Origin: an uncultured Caryophanales bacterium
GTDB taxonomy: Bacteria; Bacillota_I; Bacilli_A; RFN20; CAG-826
Length of the DNA: 6,172 bases
Direction: 5' to 3'
Assembly: GCA_946410525.1 (NCBI GenBank)
Contig: CAMKAQ010000062.1
Coordinates: 1-6,172 of the forward strand
Shown here: positions 1 to 5,634 of the stretch, in pieces
Layout of the letters: each line of letters begins with the position of its first letter
How positions within the stretch are numbered: position 1 is the stretch's first letter
Program-made: the position numbers and the translations under genes
Notes under the pieces: generated by a model
Seen by the model: only the letters and a program-made list of their open reading frames with translations
What the model was told of the DNA's origin: nothing
Database searches by the model: none

Positions 1-36
1 CGAAAACTTGCTTTTTAAATAACTGAATAAACCCAT
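1..36 (-). CDS. ftsY: 5' end of a gene cut by the window edge, probably FtsY (SRP receptor)
   Basis: Only the first 12 codons are present, reading MGLFSYLKSKFS. The ATG shares one base with the rnc stop (TAATG), and AGAGGA lies six bases upstream, so this is a well-supported translation start. A short Met-Gly-Leu-Phe opening followed by a basic, amphipathic stretch resembles the N-terminus of many FtsY proteins, the GTPase that docks signal recognition particle at the membrane. In Bacilli rnc is usually followed by smc and then ftsY; these residues do not look like the Smc start, which normally resembles M-x-L-K-R-L-E. The product call rests on 12 residues and on gene order, so FtsY is a reasoned guess, while the existence of a coding region here is fairly secure. 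Confidence 0.5.
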   Translation of the reverse strand, partial: MGLFSYLKSKFS

Positions 37-737
37 TACTTTTCCTCTGGTAGGGCGATATAGGCTCTCTTGTTGAGAGCGTCCTTCGCGGCTGCGGTCT
101 CCGCTTCTTTCTTGCTTCTGCCAGTTCCTCTTCCGAGCTCGCTGCCCATGAAGTAGACACCGGCGGTGTAGATCTTGTTATTGCTTGGACCTTCTTCTTT
201 GAGGGTCTTATAGACGACTGTCTCTTTGGTATCGGCCTGGATGGCTTCCTGAAGCTCGCTCTTAGGATTCTCCTCGTAGAGGATGGTTCCGTATTGGATT
301 GGTTTCTCAAAGAGTTTCCAAACGAATTTGTGCGTGAATTCTAGTCCTTGGTCGAGAAGCATCGCTCCGACGAAGGATTCAAAGCAATCCTCAAGGACGG
401 AGAGATTGTCTTCGATCTTACCTGTGAATGATGGACCGACTTTGATATATGGGAGGAGACCAATCTGTTTAGCTAAATCCGCTTCAGATTCGGTTCTGAT
501 GAATTGGCTTTTGAGAATGCTTAAATCCCCTTGCTGCATCTCTGGGTGGTAACGGTAGCAAAGCTCGCCTGTGACCGCGCCCACAACAGAGTCACCCAAA
601 AACTCAAGCCTCTCATAGTCCTGATGCTTTTTGTTTGTGACAGCATTAACGGAGCTATGGGTCAAAGCGACTTCGTAGACGTCTTTGTTCTTGGCTTCGA
701 TTCCTAAAGTTTTGAAAAGGGGATCAAGGTAACTCAT
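36..737 (-). CDS. rnc: Ribonuclease III
   Basis: A 233-residue, full-length RNase III, the Mg-dependent endonuclease that cleaves double-stranded RNA during rRNA processing and mRNA or antisense turnover in the cytoplasm. The N-terminal catalytic domain carries the family signature ERLEFLGDSV, with E42, E45 and D49 as metal and catalytic acids. The second acidic pair is D117 and E120 in the motif LEDCFESFVGA. A double-stranded RNA-binding domain follows at about residues 156-226, starting at NPKSELQE and ending in the canonical GRSKKEAETAAAKDAL helix. All key residues are present, so it should be active. The ATG overlaps the plsX stop by one base (TAATG). A GAGG lies 13 bases upstream, rather far for an ordinary site, so translational coupling to plsX is likely. 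The stop overlaps the next gene in the same way. Confidence 0.97.
   Translation of the reverse strand: MSYLDPLFKTLGIEAKNKDVYEVALTHSSVNAVTNKKHQDYERLEFLGDSVVGAVTGELCYRYHPEMQQGDLSILKSQFIRTESEADLAKQIGLLPYIKVGPSFTGKIEDNLSVLEDCFESFVGAMLLDQGLEFTHKFVWKLFEKPIQYGTILYEENPKSELQEAIQADTKETVVYKTLKEEGPSNNKIYTAGVYFMGSELGRGTGRSKKEAETAAAKDALNKRAYIALPEEK
43..48 (-). promoter_or_regulatory. Shine-Dalgarno of the gene after rnc
   Basis: AGAGGA on the minus strand, six bases before the ATG at 36-34 and embedded in the last codons of rnc. It is the best ribosome binding site in the window and is the main evidence that a new gene starts at 36. Confidence 0.65.
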
Positions 738-1723
738 TATTCGGCTTTTTCCTCGACGAACGCGTCTTTGATCTTGGTGATGACATCGCCCTCAATCAAG
801 TGATAGAGGACTTCCATCGCGCTATGGAATGATTTGCCAGTGCTATTGCCATGGGCTTTGACGACGACGCCATTGACACCCATGAGCATGGCTCCACCAA
901 CGTTGCTTGGATCAAGCTTGCTGGTGAGAAGCTTAACGGCTGGTTTGGCGAAGAGGTAACCGATCTTGCAGCGGAGTTTGGACATGAATCCTTGCTTGAG
1001 GAGTTTGCCCATTCCTTTGGCGGTTCCTTCGGTGGTCTTAAGCATGACGTTGCCGGTATAGCCATCGCTGACGACGACATCGGCTAAGCCTTTGAGGAGC
1101 TTATCGCCTTCAATATTCCCGGCAAAATTGATGTTTTTCATTTCTTTGAGGAGTTGGTAGGCCTCTTTTCCAACTGGGGAGCCTTTGCCTTCCTCACTGC
1201 CATTGCTAAGTAAGCAGACACGTGGTTCTTTGATGCCATAGACCGCTCTAGAGTAGCAAGTTCCCATGAAAGCGAACTGGGCTAATTCCTCTGGGGTGTT
1301 GGTGTTAGAAGCGCCGACATCAAGAAGGGTGGTGTATCCGTTTCCTTCAAGCTGAGGGAAAGCGGTGACTAAAGCAGGACGCTGAACGCCTGGGATCTTC
1401 TTGAGGATGAGGGTGGCTGCGCTAAGGAAGGCGCCAGTCGCACCAGCGGAGATAATGCCGTCGGCATTCTCTTCTTTGGCGGTATTTAAAGCAATGACCA
1501 TGGATGAGCCTTTGCGTCTAATGACTTCAAGAGCGCCACAGGTCATCTCAACGACGTCATCGGCATTGACGATCTTGGCGAAGGTCATATCTTTGAGCTC
1601 TGCTTCCTTGCCAACAAGGATGAGCTCGACATCGGGATGCTTTTCGTGGAAAAGGGAAACACCTTCTTTGGTAGCAACGCTGCCTAAGTCGCTTCCCATC
1701 ATATCAACAACAATTTTCTTCAT
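737..1723 (-). CDS. plsX: Phosphate acyltransferase PlsX
   Basis: A 328-residue protein, the usual PlsX length. PlsX is a peripheral membrane enzyme that interconverts acyl-ACP and acyl-phosphate, feeding PlsY for the first acylation of glycerol-3-phosphate in phospholipid synthesis. Family motifs are seen in order: the N-terminal VVDMMGSD (residues 5-12, normally DAMGGD), SAGATGAFLSAA, RPALVTAFP, LLDVGASN, PEELAQFAFMG, FAGNIEGDKLL and DVVVSDGYTGNVMLKTTEG, then a C-terminal GGAMLMGVNGVVVKAHG. The start ATG has AGAGG nine bases upstream. The gene follows recG after 52 bases containing a palindrome and a possible promoter, and overlaps rnc by one base. In B. subtilis fabD, fabG and acpP separate plsX from rnc; they are absent here. 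Gly11 of the first motif is Ser, a mild deviation. Confidence 0.96.
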   Translation of the reverse strand: MKKIVVDMMGSDLGSVATKEGVSLFHEKHPDVELILVGKEAELKDMTFAKIVNADDVVEMTCGALEVIRRKGSSMVIALNTAKEENADGIISAGATGAFLSAATLILKKIPGVQRPALVTAFPQLEGNGYTTLLDVGASNTNTPEELAQFAFMGTCYSRAVYGIKEPRVCLLSNGSEEGKGSPVGKEAYQLLKEMKNINFAGNIEGDKLLKGLADVVVSDGYTGNVMLKTTEGTAKGMGKLLKQGFMSKLRCKIGYLFAKPAVKLLTSKLDPSNVGGAMLMGVNGVVVKAHGNSTGKSFHSAMEVLYHLIEGDVITKIKDAFVEEKAE

Positions 1724-1732
1724 AGTGAAAAA

Positions 1733-1761
1733 CCTCTGCTTCGATAGTTAGTATAACTATC
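1733..1761 (-). promoter_or_regulatory. Putative plsX promoter with overlapping palindromic operator, and RBS
   Basis: The recG-plsX gap holds a perfect inverted repeat, GATAGTT-AGTAT-AACTATC (1743-1761). On the minus strand its centre reads TATACT (1755-1750), a 5/6 match to the -10 consensus. The matching -35 position has only a poor candidate (TAGAAT, overlapping the recG stop). Transcription would start near 1743, giving a leader of about 20 bases that carries AGAGG (1737-1733). A palindrome over a -10 box is a classic repressor layout. In Bacilli the plsX operon is controlled by FapR, whose 17-bp site includes TTAGTA half-sites. One TTAGTA occurs here (1748-1753), but the other arm does not match, so FapR is not claimed. 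With no T tract following, the repeat is not an intrinsic terminator. Confidence 0.35.
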
Positions 1762-1775
1762 AACCAAATCTTATT

Positions 1776-3767
1776 CTAGGATAATCGGAAGTCGCCTAAT
1801 GACTTCTTCACTTCATTCATGATGATGACGTTATCAATGGACTTACTGTCCTTGATAATTTCTTTGGCGTCGTCACGCGCACATTCGAAGATCTTGAAGT
1901 CACTAATGATGTTCGCCACAAGGAAAGACGGAAGGCCCGATTGACGGGTTCCCATAAGCTCTCCAGGACCACGTAATTTGAGGTCCATCTCTGCGATTTC
2001 AAAGCCATCGTCGCTCTTCAAAAGAACCGACAGCTTCTCATTTTCTTCATCATCCCCTTCTCCAAAGAGAATGAATGATGCAGGCGAACCATCTCGCCCT
2101 ACTCTGCCACGTAACTGATGGAGGCTAGAGAGCGAGAAATGGGATGGCGAATAGACGATCATAAGGTTTGCTTCTTTGACGTCGATGCCAACCTCAATGA
2201 GTGAGGTTGCAACTAAGATTGGGCAGATACCGCTCTTGAAAGCGAGAATGGCGACATTCTTATCTTCTTCGCTCATCTGGCCATGCATCATGACGACTTT
2301 ATCGCCAAAGTATTTCTTATATCTTTCGTAGACCGTTTTGACGGAGGTGACATCTTTGTCCTCCCCTCCTTCGATCTGAGGAACCACAACGTAGATGCGT
2401 TTCTTCTCTTCCAAGGACTTCTCACAAAGAGCGGCGACTTTCTTATCCCCTCTCTTGGTCAAAATCGTTTTGACGTTTCGTTTTCCCTGTGGGAACTCAG
2501 TTAGAGTTGAGATATCGAGGTCACCATAGATGGTCATCGTGAGAGTACGAGGGATTGGGGTTGCGCTCATAAGCAAAAGATCAGCGTGCTCACCCTTATC
2601 GAGAAGGAGGGTTCTTTGGTTAACGCCGAACTTATGTTGCTCATCTATGATGGCCAATCCGAGATAGGCATATGTGACCCCTTTGGAGAAAAGGGCGTGA
2701 GTTCCAACGACGATATCGATCGTGCCATCTTCAATATCTTGGAGAGTTGCTCTCTTTTCGCTTGGTTCCATAGCGCCGACAAGGAGACCAACATTGACAT
2801 GAGTTCCTTCAAACAGCTTCTTCAAAGTTTCGTAATGCTGCCTTGCCAAAGAGTCGGTTGGAGCAAGGAGAGCGGTTTGCTCACTTCTGGTGTAATTGGC
2901 GTACCCACAAAGGGCGGCGACAAGGGTCTTACCAGTGCCTACATCACCCTGTAAAAGGCGGTACATAACACTCTGCTTATCCATGTCATTAACGCATTCA
3001 TCAAGGGCCTTTTGTTGGTCGCTTGAAAGTGAATACGGCAGGGATTTGACGAAGATATTTAGTTTTTCGCGGTTGATTTGACGCCTTCTGTCTTTGCGTA
3101 AAGCTTTGTTCTGGGCACGCACTTCCTGGTTCTTGATTTCAAAAAGAAGAGCCTCTTGGTATTTGAGTGTTCTCATGCCTTGATGGATATCGGCAAAGCT
3201 CCTTGGAGTGTGCACCAAACGATAGGCTTCCTTAAGAGGCAAGAGACGATATTTCTCTCTGTATTTCTTTGGGACGATATCATCAATCTCACCTTCGAGA
3301 AGAGCCTTCTTCACTAGTCTTATGAAAGCGTAATTCTGAATATCACCAGGAAGAGAATAAACAGGCTTCAAGGCTTCTTCTTGTGGGATCTCCCCGGTGA
3401 GGATGTTCACCAAAGAGACTGTGTGTCTATTCTTCTCATAAACACCTGTCAGAGTATAGATCGTATCAGGCTTAAGCATCTGCCCAAGGTATGTGCGGTT
3501 CCAAGCCTCAATGAGATAAACCATTCCCCCTACTGTTTCGAAGTAAAAACGATAAAGGGTTCTTTTGGCAAATCTCATCGGATGAGGGGCGCCTCCCCTT
3601 ATCTTTCCTTTGAGGACGAGATGCTCTTTATCTTCATAAGAAGCCTTCTCCTCAGTGTAGGTATAGTTCTCGTATCTCCTAGGGAGATGCGAAAGAACAT
3701 CCGCATAGGAAAAGATGCCGATGCTCGAAAGAGCGGAATTCATGTTCTTGGACTTTGAAAGCGCCAT
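1776..3767 (-). CDS. recG: ATP-dependent DNA helicase RecG
   Basis: A 663-residue RecG, close to the usual 680 or so. RecG is a superfamily 2 translocase that remodels stalled replication forks and branched recombination intermediates. The wedge/OB-fold region lies at about residues 45-135, preceded by the conserved HLPRRYENY (28-35). Helicase motifs follow: Walker A GDVGTGKT (274-281), the RecG-typical DEQHKFGV (375-382), SATPIPRT (401-408), the TSLIEVGIDV segment (521-530) and motif VI QLRGRVGRDG (551-560). The C-terminal stretch with MDLKLRGPGELMGTRQSG is the region linked to TRG-motif coupling of translocation. The residues just before motif VI (SPSHFSLSS) differ from the more usual NAERFGLSQ. 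No Shine-Dalgarno of normal strength precedes the ATG; Met9 (3743) is an alternative start, but a -10-like box six bases before 3767 suggests leaderless initiation there. The gene ends with TAG. Confidence 0.96.
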   Translation of the reverse strand: MALSKSKNMNSALSSIGIFSYADVLSHLPRRYENYTYTEEKASYEDKEHLVLKGKIRGGAPHPMRFAKRTLYRFYFETVGGMVYLIEAWNRTYLGQMLKPDTIYTLTGVYEKNRHTVSLVNILTGEIPQEEALKPVYSLPGDIQNYAFIRLVKKALLEGEIDDIVPKKYREKYRLLPLKEAYRLVHTPRSFADIHQGMRTLKYQEALLFEIKNQEVRAQNKALRKDRRRQINREKLNIFVKSLPYSLSSDQQKALDECVNDMDKQSVMYRLLQGDVGTGKTLVAALCGYANYTRSEQTALLAPTDSLARQHYETLKKLFEGTHVNVGLLVGAMEPSEKRATLQDIEDGTIDIVVGTHALFSKGVTYAYLGLAIIDEQHKFGVNQRTLLLDKGEHADLLLMSATPIPRTLTMTIYGDLDISTLTEFPQGKRNVKTILTKRGDKKVAALCEKSLEEKKRIYVVVPQIEGGEDKDVTSVKTVYERYKKYFGDKVVMMHGQMSEEDKNVAILAFKSGICPILVATSLIEVGIDVKEANLMIVYSPSHFSLSSLHQLRGRVGRDGSPASFILFGEGDDEENEKLSVLLKSDDGFEIAEMDLKLRGPGELMGTRQSGLPSFLVANIISDFKIFECARDDAKEIIKDSKSIDNVIIMNEVKKSLGDFRLS

Positions 3768-3773
3768 CGCCTA

Positions 3774-3782
3774 ATTTTAGCA
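3774..3782 (-). promoter_or_regulatory. Putative extended -10 promoter giving a leaderless recG mRNA
   Basis: The minus strand reads TGCTAAAAT, a TGn element plus a 5/6 match to TATAAT, ending six bases before the recG ATG. Transcription would begin at or within a base or two of that ATG. No convincing -35 box is present (AATCGG at the 17-bp spacing), as is allowed for extended -10 promoters. It lies only a few bases after the T tract of the preceding terminator, where a new promoter for recG would be expected. It is a motif match only. Confidence 0.38.
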
Positions 3783-3783
3783 C

Positions 3784-3814
3784 AAAAAGAAAAAACCCGA
3801 TTATGTATCGGGTT
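3784..3814 (-). terminator. Intrinsic terminator of the M6 protease gene
   Basis: On the minus strand an 8-bp stem, AACCCGAT / ATCGGGTT with a five-base loop (3814-3794), is followed by TTTT C TTTTT. The first two bases of the stem are the last two bases of the protease stop codon TAA (3815-3813), so a ribosome stopping there would cover the upstream arm. Confidence 0.85.
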
Positions 3815-5513
3815 AGTCTCTGAAGAGTTGGAGGGTGGCTCTGGTGTCCTTGCCTTCGCCGGTGATTGAGATATTTACGGTCCAACCAAGGGTGTCACCG
3901 CTATTAAGCTTCTTGCCGTTCACGAATTGTCCGTTATATTTCGAACAGGTGAATTGGGTGTTGTTCCCAAACAAGTCTTCTCCCACAAAGGAGTCTGGAC
4001 ATTGATAGGTCGCCGTTGTGTCGTTTCTGATGAGCTGAAGGATATTGTAGTTGTAATATCCGGAACCGCAGACCGAGAGACGTCCGCTCATATCCTGACG
4101 CGTACTATAGTAAGTATTCGTCATCATGAGATAGAGATTGTCTTCATTCGGAACTTTCTTTGGGTGAGTTGAGTCAACGGTTATTCTTCCGATTCCCCTA
4201 TCGTTGATTTTGACAAGTCTAGAATCGACATGCCAAATACGAAGACCGATTTCCAACGGGCCTTGTCTTGAACCACCGGATTCTCTATAGGAGTTTTCGC
4301 AATCGAACTGATTGAGTCCAGTTGGGGTGTATAGCTCAAGGAGAACATATTCGTCGAATGGAGATCTATCGACGTTGAATCCATCTGGCTGAAGAAGAAC
4401 GAGGTCGTGTCCTTTGTTTTGGAAAGGCTTGATGGTTAATGTGCACGAGGTTTCTGGCACATAAGGATCTGCCCAGCCAAGGGCTAAAACGCTATAAGGG
4501 TCATGGGAGCCGACGTTGCTGTCTTGCATGCTGAAACCGCCAGCCGGACTAAATTGGCCAGAATAGTCATAGTAGTCTAGCAAACCAAACATATGTCCCA
4601 TCTCATGGATGAAGGCGTGGGAATCGACGTTGCAGTTTCTAGCATCGCCAGCACCATAGAAATATAATCCGGTTCTGACATTCGCTGTTCCGGTGTCATA
4701 CATGAAGTCGTAAGAAGCCCAGAAGAAAGCATTCACGGCCGGGGTCTCGAGGTTAGGGTCATTCATCGTATAAGAGGTGTAGGCCCAGAAGTTTTCCCTT
4801 CCGTCGTTATTAGAATCCCAATCGTTATAGGCCGAAGCGTAATCTGGAGCGGCATAGATGAGCATGACGCCATCAAGATAGCCATCACTGTCGCTATCGA
4901 AGTAGGAACGAGGTAAGGAACCCTGCTGTGCAAAATACCAATCCGATGCGGTTTTGAGGAGGTTTTCGGTTGCGTCTGAGTCATTTCCATAGACTGACAT
5001 TGGCTCTCCAGTCTCGTACCAATCAGTGACGACGCCATCAAGATTGCATCTTCCTTGGGATAAGGTGTAGTAATAGGTTTTTACGCTTTGCCAGCCAGCC
5101 TCTTCCACGGTTCCGAAATAAGCGGTTTTGATGTCTTGTCTAACATCTTCCTTATGGTTCTCATGGATGCAGTGCGTGGAATCGGTGAACCAAACCGGAA
5201 TGACGAGAAGCTTTGGGTTACCAACGCTTGGAGTGAAATCATTGTTTAAATAACAATGTTTCGAATAGTCTTTGTAGTTATATTGGAATTTTGTTTTTGC
5301 GATTGGGTTGGTGTCGGATTCCTCTGGTTCATCTTCAGAAGAAGAAAGAAGGGAACTCGAGGCCGCGCTTGTTTTGCTTTTTGAGGCTGAGGCAGTACCA
5401 CTCTCACCAGAAGAAGATCTTGGGAGGAGGTTGCAGCCACTAAGGACGAACGCCGAGGTCAGCGCCAATCCGATTATTTTTAACTCTTGTCTTTTCATCG
5501 TTTTAGGTCTCAT
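3813..5513 (-). CDS. Secreted M6-type zinc metalloprotease lipoprotein (immune inhibitor A-like)
   Basis: A 566-residue putative lipoprotein. A basic N-terminus, a hydrophobic stretch (about residues 13-24) and the lipobox LSGC predict lipidation of Cys27 and display on the outer face of the membrane. A Ser/Ala/Glu-rich linker (about 32-70) tethers the catalytic part. The zinc site is HEMGHMFGLLDYYD: H303, H307 and probably D313 as ligands, E304 as catalytic base. A downstream GGFSMQDSNVGSHDPYSVLALGW (323-347) matches the M6 pattern of Met-turn, Met-Asp and LGW. Acidic loops DSDSDGYLD (206-214) and DSNNDGRE (233-240) resemble the calcium sites of this family. Nine Cys besides Cys27 could form disulfides. 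The substrate is unknown; extracellular or host protein degradation is an inference. The start is uncertain: at ATG 5513 the AAGGA abuts the codon, while ATG 5498 (MKRQELK) gives a tidier signal peptide but a 15-base spacer. It is flanked by its own promoter and terminator. Confidence 0.88.
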   Translation of the reverse strand: MRPKTMKRQELKIIGLALTSAFVLSGCNLLPRSSSGESGTASASKSKTSAASSSLLSSSEDEPEESDTNPIAKTKFQYNYKDYSKHCYLNNDFTPSVGNPKLLVIPVWFTDSTHCIHENHKEDVRQDIKTAYFGTVEEAGWQSVKTYYYTLSQGRCNLDGVVTDWYETGEPMSVYGNDSDATENLLKTASDWYFAQQGSLPRSYFDSDSDGYLDGVMLIYAAPDYASAYNDWDSNNDGRENFWAYTSYTMNDPNLETPAVNAFFWASYDFMYDTGTANVRTGLYFYGAGDARNCNVDSHAFIHEMGHMFGLLDYYDYSGQFSPAGGFSMQDSNVGSHDPYSVLALGWADPYVPETSCTLTIKPFQNKGHDLVLLQPDGFNVDRSPFDEYVLLELYTPTGLNQFDCENSYRESGGSRQGPLEIGLRIWHVDSRLVKINDRGIGRITVDSTHPKKVPNEDNLYLMMTNTYYSTRQDMSGRLSVCGSGYYNYNILQLIRNDTTATYQCPDSFVGEDLFGNNTQFTCSKYNGQFVNGKKLNSGDTLGWTVNISITGEGKDTRATLQLFRD

Positions 5514-5527
5514 TCCTTAAAGGAATG
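5511..5527. repeat. 17-bp perfect palindrome over the protease gene start
   Basis: CATTCCTT-A-AAGGAATG, eight-base arms around a single central base. It covers the first ATG (5513-5511), the only Shine-Dalgarno-like AAGGA (5518-5514) and the transcription start predicted from the -10 box (about 5526). A one-base centre suits a dimeric DNA-binding protein better than an RNA hairpin, so an operator is the favoured reading, without a named regulator. Confidence 0.5.
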
Positions 5528-5532
5528 TTTGG

Positions 5533-5541
5533 ATTATAACA
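5533..5541 (-). promoter_or_regulatory. Promoter of the M6 protease gene (extended -10)
   Basis: The minus strand reads TGTTATAAT, a perfect TATAAT (5538-5533) with a TGn extension (5541-5539). The -35 position is weak (AGTGAA at 17-bp spacing). Predicted start is near 5526, giving a leader of about 13 bases to ATG 5513 or 28 bases to ATG 5498. It lies just downstream of the fakA terminator, as expected for an independent unit. Confidence 0.65.
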
Positions 5542-5592
5542 ACTATGAAACTGATTTCACTAAGTTTTTATTGGCGTTGCTATAAAAGATAC

Positions 5593-5619
5593 AAAAAAAG
5601 CCTCACAAACCGTGAGGCT
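5593..5619 (-). terminator. Intrinsic terminator of fakA
   Basis: On the minus strand an 8-bp stem, AGCCTCAC / GTGAGGCT with a five-base loop (5619-5599), runs into seven T (5599-5593); the outermost A-T pair of the stem uses the first of these. It starts 15 bases after the fakA stop and separates that operon from the protease gene. Confidence 0.9.
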
Positions 5620-5634
5620 CTAATTGATTGTTTC

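Noticed and set aside
851..1087. Plus-strand open frame opposite plsX
   Set aside because: It lies wholly within the well-supported plsX gene, its translation resembles no family I know, and no ribosome binding site precedes it.
1743..1761. Palindrome between recG and plsX read as a terminator
   Set aside because: The seven-base arms are A/T-rich and no run of T follows on the coding strand; an operator explains it better.
2586..2954. 122-codon plus-strand frame inside recG
   Set aside because: It is antisense to conserved helicase motifs, with no start signals of its own.
5308..5520. Plus-strand open frame rich in Glu, Ser and Leu opposite the protease N-terminus
   Set aside because: It is the antisense of the Ser/Ala/Glu linker and signal peptide of the lipoprotein; the low-complexity coding sequence keeps the opposite frame open.
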